NCBI GenBank assembly: GCA_002099365.1
Contig: MSED01000001.1
Span: 1,984,001-2,048,000, forward strand
Length of the DNA stretch: 64,000 bases
Direction: 5' to 3'
Source of the DNA: Phialophora verrucosa
Taxonomy: Eukaryota > Ascomycota > Eurotiomycetes > Chaetothyriales > Herpotrichiellaceae
Positions within the stretch are counted from its first letter, which is position 1. Each line of letters opens with the position of its first letter. This document shows positions 33,567-43,949 of the stretch, piece after piece. The notes under the pieces were generated by a model. It was given only the letters and a program-made list of their open reading frames with translations, had not been told where the DNA came from and did not search any database. Both the position numbers and the translations under genes were made by a program.

Positions 33567-33577
33567 CTTCGCCGAAG
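33567..33577. promoter_or_regulatory. Cluster palindrome, copy 4 (perfect)
   Basis: CTTCGCCGAAG, a perfect 5+1+5 palindrome 162 bases upstream of the PRISE-family start. A partial copy (CTTCGGCACTCG) follows about 30 bases later. Confidence 0.65.
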
Positions 33578-33738
33578 TGGCTTCCCGACAGCGAATTCTG
33601 ATCCACGCCACTTCGGCACTCGCCCTGACATATATCTCGCAAATCTAGCAGACTGAGTCGCGTCTCGTGGTTTGGGTGCACTCGAGGTAAACCAAACAAC
33701 CTTACACATTCACCGACTCGACCTGCGCGCCTCACAAA

Positions 33739-35264
33739 ATGACTGCCGCAACGAGCAAGACATCTCTCGTTCGCTCTGAGGGAATCTTCCACGGTTTACC
33801 TGTCTTCCCGGGTGATTTGCTAGGCCAGCGTGCCATAGTCGTCGGAGCGAGTGGGCAGTCGGGTCAGCCAATGGTTGATGTGCTTGTTTCAAATCCGCAA
33901 CGTTGGGAGAAAGTCTACGCCTTGTCAAGGAGGCCACCGACAGCAAACAAGACCTCCAATGCAGAACATGTCCCGGTGGATCTGCTCTGGAACCCAGACA
34001 AAATCTCTGCTGCTTTGTTGAAACACCAGGTTCAAGCGTAAGTGATGTATCTGCCCAGATATCAAAAGGATTCCACTTCCTGACGTCGCACGCTCAGGGA
34101 CTACATATTCTACTTTGGATACGTCCAGATTCCAAGGTCGGAAGAGGCTGGTTCGGAGATATTTGGCAACGCTGAGCAGTTGGCAAAAATCAACGGTAGG
34201 ACTGCCCCTACTCGATTCTTGCAAACATAATTGAGAATGATCGCGCAGCTCATATCTTTGAGAACTTCCTTACCGCTCTGGATCTGGCTTCTGTCAAACC
34301 AGAAAGAATCGTTCTCCAGACGGGAGGGAAGAATTACGGCGTCCATCAAGGCCATGTCAATGTACCTCTACGTGAGGGTGCGCCACGTGTGGAATTGGAA
34401 CCCAACTTTTACTACAGCCAGGAAGATCTGTTGTCCAGGTACATCAAGACACACCCTGGTACGAACTTTAACGTCACCATGCCTCAGTGGATCTTGGCTG
34501 CGGTTTCAGGGACCGACATGACGATCTTCTACCCACTGGCGGTGTATGCTGCTATCCAGCGCAAGCTGAACAGGCCACTGGTCTATCCTGGCGATCTGAC
34601 TTCCTGGGATAATAACCATCCGATTTCCACGGGACTGTTGAACGGTATGTTCTACGAGTGGCTAGTGTTGTCTCCACACACTGCCGGGCAATCTTTCAAC
34701 ATCACGGATGGGTCCGAATTCACATTTGGGACATTCTGGCCGATTTTGGCGTCTTGGTACGGTTTAGAATGGGCTCCCCCGAGCGAAGATGCCCACTACC
34801 ACGAGACGGAGATGCCGTTTAAGCCGCGAGGGTACGTGCTCTGCGCGAAGTATGAAAACGTGACGTCCAGACTGATTGTGCACAATAGCTACGGCCCCAA
34901 AGGCAAACTTCGATCCTCCTTCGAGTTTTCTGCATGGGCAAAGGAAGCAGCAACTCAAGCAGCCTGGGCAGAACTGACAAGGGACTACGGTCTTGTAGCA
35001 GATCCTTTGGAAGACTTGGAGAAGACCTTCGCCATTCTGCAATTCGCTCTATCTTTGACATGGTCCTGGGCTACAAGGTGCGCGATCGAAAAGAATGCAT
35101 GTGATACTCTACAGAATTACTGACACAAGGACGGCAGCACTGATAAGGCTCGTAAATTTGGTTGGTTAGGACATTGTGACTCCCTCGAGTCGATGCGCGT
35201 GGTATTTGACAAATTTGCGGAGATGAAAATGATTCCGCCTGTCCCCCTGAAAAAGAGTGGTTGA
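33739..35264 (+). CDS. PRISE-family enone reductase (progesterone 5-beta-reductase/iridoid-synthase-like SDR)
   Basis: Four exons, 33739-34037, 34098-34195, 34249-35077 and 35138-35264, in phase; 450 residues. The N-terminal dinucleotide site is VVGASGQSG; LQTGGKNYG carries the family lysine and NFYYSQEDLL the family tyrosine motif, both hallmarks of PRISE enzymes. The last exon restores the conserved C-terminus (KARKFGWLGHCDS, then FDKFAEMKMIPP), which is missing if the last intron is read through. PRISE enzymes reduce activated C=C bonds of enones with NADPH; plant members act on progesterone-like and iridoid precursors. In this cluster it could saturate an enone before oxygen insertion by the neighbouring monooxygenase (inference). 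Confidence 0.9.
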
Positions 35265-35577
35265 GCCCTCACTGGAGCTTGGTGTCAAGACCATATTAGT
35301 TCGTCTTCATGGGATAGACATCAAGCCGGGTAGACATCCACAGGGGTGGAGTTGTAGGGAGGAGATTATAAATGTGGCTTCTATTAATTAATTTGTCGAG
35401 CTGACGAACATATCTTTCACTCATGGATCTGAATGCGGCCTGGGACGCATACCAATCAGGCAGAAAGACCCCAGACTTGCATAGCAGTACTTAGAACATA
35501 CAATGCCTGTAACCCTCGCGCGTGTATTCAGCGTACTCTACTTTCTCTGACAGTGGGACCCCATCCCCCGATACATG

Positions 35578-35605
35578 AAATTTCGCCGGTCTAGATCGCC
35601 GAAAT
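35578..35605. promoter_or_regulatory. Pair of degenerate cluster palindromes
   Basis: AAATTTCGCCGG followed six bases later by TCGCCGAAAT: two copies, each with one perfect and one imperfect arm, about 310-335 bases upstream of the reductase start at 35913. Confidence 0.5.
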
Positions 35606-35912
35606 GCTTGGGTTTCAGCAACCCCGCCCTGTCGCGAGAGTTTTGACGGGGATAGTGAATACACGAGACTCAATTCCGATGGAAGCGAACTCCGCGATGA
35701 CCAACATTCAACCAAGGCGACATCTTGGATGAATGAGCAGGGTGTTAACTTTCGCAGAGACGCTCCGGGGAGAAATGGTTCGCTTGGGGGCCCACTACCT
35801 GAAATATGTCACTTTGCCTTAAGAGCCTACTCAGCATCAAGAGGCCCCAAGTCGGCGCAAGAGCACTGAATTGTCATTCTACTTACTTGGTACGTCACTT
35901 GCACAATCCAAA

Positions 35913-36935
35913 ATGGTCCGTGTACTTTTGACCGGAGGGTCTGGCTTCATTGCTGCTCACGTACTCGACACCCTACTCCAACGAGGCTACAGCGTTGTGA
36001 CAACTGTTCGATCGAATGAGAAAGCCGACCGAATCCGAGCAGTCCATCCGAATACAGGAAAGGACCGGCTCGACTTTGTGATTGTCGAGGATATCGCACG
36101 GGAAGGGGCCTTTGACAACGCGGTTGTGTCCGAGCCACCCTTCGAAGCTGTCATTCACACCGCAAGTCCCTTTCACTTCAATGTCACCAATGTGCAGAGG
36201 GACCTCCTGGACCCTGCCATCAAAGGGACGACGGGGATCCTGGTATCAATCGCCAAGTATGCGCCGACGGTCAGACAAGTTGTCCTGACCTCGTCATTTG
36301 CTGCGATTGTGAATCCGTGGAAAGGCACGTGGCCAGAGCACACTTACTCGGAGGAAGACTGGAACCCTATCACCCCTACGCAGGCGTCCGAGAGCACGCC
36401 GAACGGGTACCGCGCGAGCAAGACCTTCGCCGAGAGAGCAGCTTGGGAGTTTCTGGAACGAGAAAAGCCCAACTTTACGTTGTCGACCTTGTGCCCGCCG
36501 CAGGTTTTCGGACCGGTGGTGCCTCAGTTGAGCAGTCTGGAGACTTTGAACACCAGCAACCAAGTGATTCGAGACATCCTCCAGGGCAAGTTCAAATCCC
36601 AGATTCCGCCCAACGCCACGTATACCTGGATTGATGTCCGCGACCTTGCACTGTGCCATGTTCTGGCCCTGGAAAACCCAAGGGCCGCGAACAAGAGGTT
36701 CTTCTTGGTGGCTGGGTTTTTCTCAAACAAAGAGCTGGTGGAGATAGTCCGGAAGAGCTTTGGCCAATACAATGAGCTTCTACCTTCGAAAGATGCCCCA
36801 GGCGGTGGCTATCCAGAGGGAGGGCTCTACAAGATCGACAACTCAAGAGCTGTGGACGTTTTAGGGATCGAATGGAGGTCACTTGAAGATAGCATAGCAG
36901 AGACTGTGAAGTCCTTGCAAGCTCTGGGGATTTGA
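35913..36935 (+). CDS. Extended SDR, GRE2/dihydroflavonol-reductase-like
   Basis: Intronless ORF of 340 codons from the ATG of MVRVLLTGGSGFIAAH. LTGGSGFIAAHV is the extended-SDR nucleotide motif; HTASPFHFN, the Ser region LTSSFAAIV and Tyr/Lys of YRASK match the GRE2/cinnamoyl-CoA-reductase/dihydroflavonol-4-reductase group. Such enzymes reduce aldehydes and ketones with NADPH. The C-terminal helix SLEDSIAETVKSLQ is typical. The frame is open 14 codons further upstream, but MVRVLL is the conserved start. It sits between the PRISE-type gene and the Baeyer-Villiger-type monooxygenase, all on the plus strand, and has a pair of degenerate cluster motifs upstream. Confidence 0.93.
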   Translation: MVRVLLTGGSGFIAAHVLDTLLQRGYSVVTTVRSNEKADRIRAVHPNTGKDRLDFVIVEDIAREGAFDNAVVSEPPFEAVIHTASPFHFNVTNVQRDLLDPAIKGTTGILVSIAKYAPTVRQVVLTSSFAAIVNPWKGTWPEHTYSEEDWNPITPTQASESTPNGYRASKTFAERAAWEFLEREKPNFTLSTLCPPQVFGPVVPQLSSLETLNTSNQVIRDILQGKFKSQIPPNATYTWIDVRDLALCHVLALENPRAANKRFFLVAGFFSNKELVEIVRKSFGQYNELLPSKDAPGGGYPEGGLYKIDNSRAVDVLGIEWRSLEDSIAETVKSLQALGI

Positions 36936-37216
36936 TTCAGACCATCAGAGCAGATGGCAATGAATAACTGGCAATTTGTAACCTCCAATGTCGCCGACGA
37001 TGTCAAGATTTTTGAAACCTTGATGAATTTCTGCCGAGTACCCTATTCAAGTTCCAGGATCTTAATGCTGTAGGCTCAGAACAGCGTGCCGTCGCTTTTT
37101 TCAGAAGACAGGTTGGACGATGTTTCGAGTAACGCAGTACTCGACCAAATACGACGTCGGCGTTTCCCACTGGACGTGAGCAAATCAGGTTTAAGAGGGA
37201 TGACTACCGGACACTC

Positions 37217-37225
37217 TTCGCCGAA
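37217..37225. promoter_or_regulatory. Cluster palindrome, distal copy of the monooxygenase promoter
   Basis: TTCGCCGAA followed by AAA, about 600 bases upstream of the monooxygenase start at 37823. Confidence 0.5.
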
Positions 37226-37546
37226 AAACGCTTCAGCAACTCATCGAAGACATTGCAATTTTGGCAAAGGTGACTTGGGCGTGCCTCGTACGTAGGGATC
37301 TATCATACTTTGAGCACCCTACTAATTGGAGCCTACTTTGAGTATTTAGGCCCCAGCGATAGTTTCGAGGGCATGATTGGTACCCTCCTGCAATGGGACA
37401 AGTAGTGGATGCACAGAGCTGAGGACTGGGCTAATCTGATAGGCGGAATTACTATAGGATCCGGCCTCTTTGTTTCGATTGGCACCCTTGTTCCTTACAC
37501 TGGGCTGAGGACATTTCCACGCTCGGTCCCGTACAGGAGTGGTTGA

Positions 37547-37557
37547 TTTCGCCGAAA
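37547..37557. promoter_or_regulatory. Cluster palindrome, proximal copy of the monooxygenase promoter (perfect)
   Basis: TTTCGCCGAAA, a perfect 5+1+5 palindrome 266 bases upstream of the start at 37823. Confidence 0.65.
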
Positions 37558-37822
37558 CCTTTACAGTTAACAAGCACCTATACCAACGCCGGACGGAGAC
37601 CGGCTCCCCCGGTCGCAAGGAGGCCCAGCAGCTCGTTCTACTGTGGCCAGGGTGAGAGTCTGGATCATGGGACTGTTTTTGCCTCCTTTGAGAAGCTTCT
37701 CCGTGTTTCAACCTTTCGCTCACAAGCTAGTCTTCGATTTTAATCTGTATTTTGGTGAACAACATTAGAAAAACAAGTTACCCCTGTTGGCTCTGACTAC
37801 TCTACTGCTTGAACATCGAAAC

Positions 37823-39819
37823 ATGGGTTCTGCAGGCGGGAGAAGCGAATATGATGTCGTCCTCATCGGGGCTGGTTTTGGAGGATATACTATGCTTCCA
37901 AGGTATGTTCTACTCCAGGAAAAGAATATCAGTTTCTAGACGCTGACAGGAAAACAAGGCTCCGTAGTCTGGGCCTGAGTGTGAAGATATTTGAAAGAGG
38001 ATCCGGACCAGGAGGAGTATGGTAAGCAAAGGTTGGTGAGACTGAAGGACCCAAGCTAACAAGGGTTGCAGGCATTGGAACCGATGTATGCCTATGAAAG
38101 CAAGTTTTCAAGATTGGGACGCTGACTTATCAGACCCGGGTGCTCGTGTCGACAGCGATGTGCCAAGTTACCAGTTCTTCGACAAGGAGATTTGGGAAGG
38201 CTTCACATTTTCGGAACGGTTCCCTGGCTTTCGAGAGCTCCAGGAGTACTTCGCTTACGTGGAGAAGAAATGGGATCTTCGAAAAGACATCGAGTATTTC
38301 AAAAACGTGGCGTCTGCGCATTGGCTTGAAGATAGCAAGCGATGGCAGATAGAATGTTCTGATGGCACCGAAACGCTGTGCAAATGGATGTTCGCCAACG
38401 TGGGCTTTGCAGCCAAAGAGTAATTGATCCAAGGCAACCGAGCGAGCGGGTTTCAGTATCGATCATACTAAGCGAGAAACAGGTATGTCCCTTACATTAA
38501 GGGTTCTTCGGAGTTCAAAGGCGAAATGTATCACACTGCACATTGGCCTTGCTACGACGTCAAGCTCAAGGACAAACGCATTGCAGTCGTCGGCACGGGC
38601 GCCAGTGGGATTCAAGTCATCCAGGAAATCGGGCCCGTGTGCAAGCATCTTACGGTCTACCAACGCACACCGAACTTGTGGTCTGTCATTGCTGCCTTGA
38701 ATATTGGAACTGAGCCATCTAACTCCCCTAGCCTACCAATGCGCCAGCGCAAATTAGATCCTGTCGAGGAGCAGAAGAAGAAAGATACGGGAGTCTACGA
38801 AGAGGCCTTCAAGGCATGCGAGACGACATCTGCCGGCGTACCGTACGACAGCAACGGCAGAAACACTTTCGACGATACCGCAGAAGAGCGCGAGAATGTG
38901 TGGAACAGTCTTGTGGAGGAGGGAGGCTTGAAATTTTGGATAGCCGGCTACAAAGATATGACGACTAACCAGGAGGCAAACGATGCAGCCTACGACTTCT
39001 GGCGGCGTATGGTGCTGAAGCGAATCAAAGACCCAGAGAAGGCAAGGCTGTTGGCCCCTGAAAAACCTCCACATCCTTATGGCGCAAAGCGTCCATCGCT
39101 CGAACAGAATTATTTTGAGGTTTTGAATCAGGAAAACGTTGACATCATCGACCTCAATCACCTGCCCATCGAAGAGATCAACGCGACAGGTATCAAGACA
39201 GCGGGGGGGCAAGTCGACGTCGACCTGATCATACTTGCAACGGGATTTGACGGGCTCACCGGCGGATTCATGGATATTGACCTACGTGGCAGAGGTGGCC
39301 GAACCCTCAAAGAGTACTGGAAAGGAGGTGTGAGGACATCCGTGGGTGTAGCCATGCCTAATTTCCCAAACATGTTCTTCCTCTTCGGGCCACAGGCTCC
39401 GTCGACGTCTTCGTGAGTCGACCCTGCACATTGATCTCGCCCAAGAAACCCGTCCTAACTCTCCTAGGAACGGACCTTCATGCATACAATTTCAAGGTAG
39501 ATGGTTCGAGACACTGATAAAGACGTTGGAGAAGGATGGCGTCACGAGCTTCGAGGCCACCGAGGAGTCGGCAGATGAATGGGTCAAAAAGATCCGCGAA
39601 AAATGGGAGGCAACCTTGCTGCCACAGGGCAAGATAAGTGAGCTTGTGTCTATTATCATTCCGTGTACTAATTCTTTGCACAGCTGGTGGTCGGGCGCCA
39701 ATGTCCCCGGAAAGAAGGTCGAGCCTCTGAGTTGGGTGGGAGGGCTCCCCGACTACATGCAGGTGCTTGACGAGACGCTCAAGAACAATTACCAAGGTTG
39801 GAACGTGGACTCAAGATAG
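37823..39819 (+). CDS. Baeyer-Villiger-type flavin monooxygenase
   Basis: Exons 37823-37902, 37959-38021, 38072-38419, 38483-39412 and 39468-39819; 590 residues. The FAD site GAGFGG (16-21), the second Rossmann motif VGTGASG and the Baeyer-Villiger fingerprint FKGEMYHTAHWP at 175-186 are present; the fingerprint emerges right after a splice junction. The family oxidises ketones to esters or lactones with NADPH and oxygen. The C-terminal GANVPGKKVEPL is conserved in homologues. Inside the last exon a perfect-looking 46-base intron (39638-39683) would shift the frame if removed; if kept, about 15 extra residues are inserted. Substrate unknown; neighbours suggest a cyclic or linear ketone made by cluster dehydrogenases. 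Confidence 0.88.
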
Positions 39820-40536
39820 GTCGCCCTCCATAACTGCCATCAACGGTGCCAACAGGAATCTTTGATTCAACTACTCGTCCTGCCCCTACAATCATACTCG
39901 TAATATCTCCTCTGTCCTGTTCTCTCAATGAGTAAGCTATAGTGGTGGAGGATCCGGTGTTCCTCTTAAGGCACGACCCCTCAAATTTCCGTGGATCTCG
40001 TTAGAGCTAAGGTCTTACAATGCTGTACCCCATCCGTGTTGGTGCTGTTGATTAATTGACGCGACTTTGTCGCCAGTCTGTGTCATGAACCGGCGCTCAT
40101 GATCCGAATCATGAGGCACGAGGTCCTGATAGATGAGACTTTCATCGGTGTACATCAAGCATGGGATAACACACGCATAGAGCGGATCGTTGTACTTGTG
40201 AGCAACCCTATTCTGTATCCGGAGCATATGGGTAGCGTAGCATCAGACATGAAGTTGGCTACAAAGTAAGGCTATGTGACGTTTGTAGATTCAACGAAAA
40301 TGGACCATGCGGGTGTCAATCGTCCATTTATTAGAAGTCCATTACCTAGCATTCTGCCATTTCGTGGTCAGAGAAAGCAGTCGATTCAACAAGATGAGAA
40401 CCCGACAATCTGATGCTCGCTCTTCAAAGCAGACTATCCAACCCAGGAACCCATCTTCAGGCCTTTGAGTGTAACTATCAGACATGAGGCGGATAACAGT
40501 CTGCCCTCGGACCGCCTGATAAAAGTGACCACTCCC
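39820..40536. other. Intergenic between convergent genes
   Basis: 717 bases between the 3' ends of the monooxygenase and the transporter. No gene recognised. Confidence 0.55.
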
Positions 40537-42540
40537 CTACGCGAGTCGTCCGATAGATGAGATAGTGCTCTGAGGAACCTCCGGGGCGTCTACTAGGAAC
40601 CCAAGTGCGCGTCTCTTTTCGTTGAACTGTCGTTCCGCTTTGTAGGCCAGAGGACTGTCGCTGGCAAAGAGAATGTCGAGGTCTTCCAGATGGCGATTGG
40701 CTGTCTCCACATAGAACAGCCAAACGGGAATAATCTGAATGAAGTTGATGACCGCAAACATGATCAAAACCCACCAACCAACGGAACGAACGACGTATGG
40801 AATGACCTCGTTGATCACAGCCCCCCAGATGGCAAACGAGACCATGGACAAGGAGACACCCTTGGCACGGGTTGCGAGGGGAAAGACCTCCGTAGGATAT
40901 ACCCAGCTGTTGATGCACAGCATAGTCAGTATTAGTGTACATGGTCATGGGGTTGAAGCGGGATTCATTAAAACAGAGAGAACGTACCAGCATGTGATCC
41001 ACGTACTGCCGAAGCCACAAGTGTAGAGAAATATAAATGCTGCTACGGCAGCGCCGTATGCCTTTTTCTTGGTCAATTCCGACTCTGGAGTATTCACTGC
41101 CTGACGCGCCAATGGACCCGCGACAACCAGTGCGCTGCCCATCACCATCAAACCTATCAACATCAACTTCCTCCTTCCTGCGCGCTCCACAAAATACATC
41201 CCGATGGGAACGCTGCAGGTGTAGGAGATGAAGTTGAACCCGGCTAACATGGCGGGCATGTTACCGGAGACTAGAAGTCGAAACGTCATAATTAGCCACG
41301 AGACCGTGTCCGGAGCCAGACGAACCAAAAACTTACAGCCACTCAGCGCAAATATGGTCGGCCCGTAGGCAGCAATTGCATCAGGACCACAGAGCTTTTC
41401 CATACATTGGATACCCATGGCCAGGGCGACACGACGTCTGGTGTGCAATTTATCCTTCTTCCATATCATGGAAAGGAAGCCATGAGCCGAGAAGTTGGCT
41501 TCGATACGGATGGCCTCCTGGATCTCTGCCATTTCTTGCTCGATAGCCTCTTCAGAAGGTCGAAGGCGACAACGGCCGAGGACTTCTCGGGCTTCCTCGA
41601 GTCGACCTGTCTTGGACAAATGACGAGGAGACTCGGGAAGGAAGTTTGCAGCTAATAGAATCAGGCAGAGGAAGACCGCCTGGAAGGCCTGTGGGAAGCG
41701 CCAGGCGAAGGGCAGGGGCTGCAACTTCAAGCAGGCGTATTCCATCCAATAAGTCCTATGCAACTGTGAGTGGGACGAGAGCATGATACAGTAAGACTCT
41801 CTCCTTACATGCAAGCACCGGCAACACACATGGTGAACTGGAACGATACGAAAGCGCCGCGGAGGTTGTAGTCTGCTATCTCAGAGGACCAGATTGGCGC
41901 AATCGTATTGAGGTGGCCACAGCCTATCCCGCTGATGATGCGGGCACAGACCATCCAGGAGAAGTTCTGGGCACCCGTGAGGAGACCAGCGCCGACAATG
42001 CCCCAAAGGCAACCGAGTTGTATAGACTTGAGACGTCCAATTTTATCGGCATAGCTTCCAGCCATAATAGCTCCTGATGGGCAAGGCGTGTTAATACAGT
42101 ATCCTGCTTCTCAGGACCAGCGTAAGAATGATACACACCAATAAGGAAGCCGAGGAACCAGAAGCTCACAATACCGCCAATTCGGGCAGCATCGTTCTCT
42201 GTCCCATTGGCAGAGTTCATGTGTTGCAGATAGTCTGGGTTGATGTTCACCAGACTCATGACCGCCGCATCGTAGCCGAAGAACAAAAGACAGGTCCCAG
42301 AGAGGGCGAGGATGGATGCGACCATGGGCATGCCGGACAACTTGAGGCATCTCGACGGCGAATAGCCTCCTGGTATGTATCTGGCCCATGCTGGCTCCGC
42401 TGTAACAATTAAGAGGGTCAGCACCGAGTACGCAAGTGTGCCTGAGAGGAGCACACCTTACGTTGAAAAAAATCCTCGGCAAGGGCGGGTGTGTCCTGAA
42501 TCTCCTCCACGTTTTCCGTTTCGGTTTTCTCGAGCGTCAT
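40537..42540 (-). CDS. MFS sugar-type transporter (cluster)
   Basis: Six exons on the minus strand: 42540-42462, 42399-42139, 42073-41809, 41755-41337, 41270-40988 and 40906-40537, in phase; 558 residues. Sugar-porter motifs are present: DKIGR after the second segment, PESPRHL at the end of the sixth, ERAGRR in the second half and VYPTEVFPLATRAKG near the end. Twelve membrane segments are expected. The fungal relatives of the lactose-permease/hexose type carry sugars, glycosides or other small carbon sources. A palindrome copy lies 295 bases upstream, which ties it to the enzyme cluster and suggests it brings in the cluster substrate (inference). Confidence 0.93.
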
Positions 42541-42834
42541 GTTGCTGAAGAGCGAGGCTGATTTTGTCTTACCAGCCAAGTTTGAAATCTTCAAGTCGGA
42601 TGCAGAGACCTAGACGACTGACTTTTCCCAGGATGCCCAGATCGACAAGTTGACCAGAGATAGCGAGCCAGTCCCGGTGAGACGAGACTAGATGATGTTA
42701 TCTATATTCTCACCGCAACCGCTCCCCAGCCTCTCCACTCGCCGCTATTCCAGTAGAGCAGAAAGCAATCACCAGGGGAGAGGATTGCGCGTGGATGTGG
42801 TGGGTGAGGATTGAGCCGCCGTGGATGGCACACA

Positions 42835-42844
42835 TTTCGGCGAA
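42835..42844. promoter_or_regulatory. Cluster palindrome in the transporter promoter
   Basis: TTTCGGCGAA, with one mismatch to a full palindrome, 295 bases upstream of the transporter start at 42540. A related half-site GTCGGCGAAAG follows near 42917. Confidence 0.6.
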
Positions 42845-43769
42845 TCAACCCGGATCCCCCCATTGGCTATTGTCGGCCGGGTCGTGCCATTGCGCGGGAC
42901 AACAGCGAAACAACACGTCGGCGAAAGTACCAGAAGACGAACCCCCCTACCCCGCGAATCCGGGGAGAATTGTCCGGGGAAATGGAGGGGAAGATCGCTA
43001 AGATCAAACCTCGTAGCTAGCAAGTTTGATCCGGGAGGGATGCTAATATTTGATACTTGGAGGCAGGGGAAGTCACATGGGGAGGGAAAGCGGAGACGTG
43101 GAAAGATCAACCAAGGCCATGAGAAGCCGCCTCGTATTAAGGGTCCGAAATTTCCAGTCTGCCGAGGGGTGCTAATGACAGAATCCAATTTGAGAGTCTG
43201 GCGAGAAGGAGCTACAGACTCACTGTAAAGGACCGCCAGGCTTGACAGAGGGTTGAACTTGAGAGTGCGTGTGGCAATAATCAACGACGAGGGCATACGG
43301 AGTTGGGCCAAGTTACAGATCAAGTATTAAGGGCGGCTGGTTTGAAACACCGTATGTTAACCAAATCCAGACTTTCCAGTCAGCCCTGTTTACTGTTCGC
43401 ACCTTCGTCAAGCCCCAGACTTTCCACCGGTCAATGCCGTCTGCCTAAGCCCGCATGCCACAGGTATGAAGTTATCAACTACAGTACCAAAGTCGAAAGA
43501 GCCGCCGCAGCCCACAGGATGATGCCGTGGTGGTTAGCCAAGTCAGCTAGTCAGCTGGTTCAAGAGAGCGGAAGCGGCGGGGCCGACCAGCACGTTTCCC
43601 ACTACAAGTACGGAGGGCACCCTTCATATGGTAAAGGATTGATTATGATCATGTTCACGCCACTATCAGCAGCCAGTCCTCCAGATAACAAAAAGCTACA
43701 GATCAATCATCAGGAACGAACAGCGGCTCATCTACAGTACAGTGTTATGTCTCGTTTGTTCGGAACGCC

Positions 43770-43949
43770 TTAGAGCCAGGACAGATTGACCGTATCTTCG
43801 GCCCAAAGGTCAATGTCGCCGAAAGCCATGATATCCTGCTGCAATCCTGGAGGCCAATTGGACCTGGCGAGTAGATCTTGCAAGATTCCCGAATCGATTC
43901 CTCCATCGTTATCGAGACCCTGTAACGCCGCCTTCAAAGCCGGTTCGCA
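43770..43949 (-). pseudogene. Possible relic of a transcription-factor C-terminus
   Basis: An open minus-strand frame of about 60 codons ends LWAEDTVNLSWL and a stop at 43770. Its acidic, Asp/Leu/Trp-rich composition (ALQGLDNDGG, LQDLLARSNW, DIMAFGDIDLW) resembles the end of a fungal Zn2Cys6 regulator. Upstream the frame is closed by a stop and no Zn cluster is found, so it looks like a decayed copy. Confidence 0.25.

Larger units (their letters stand above)
36936..37822. other. Intergenic promoter of the monooxygenase with two cluster motifs
   Basis: 887 bases without a gene. It carries two copies of the cluster palindrome, listed separately. A minus-strand ORF at 37346-37723 shows no protein features. 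Confidence 0.5.

Noticed and set aside
24293..42540. Interpretation of the cluster as a secondary-metabolite gene cluster
   Set aside because: No polyketide synthase, peptide synthetase, terpene cyclase or prenyltransferase is present; a catabolic or detoxification role fits better.
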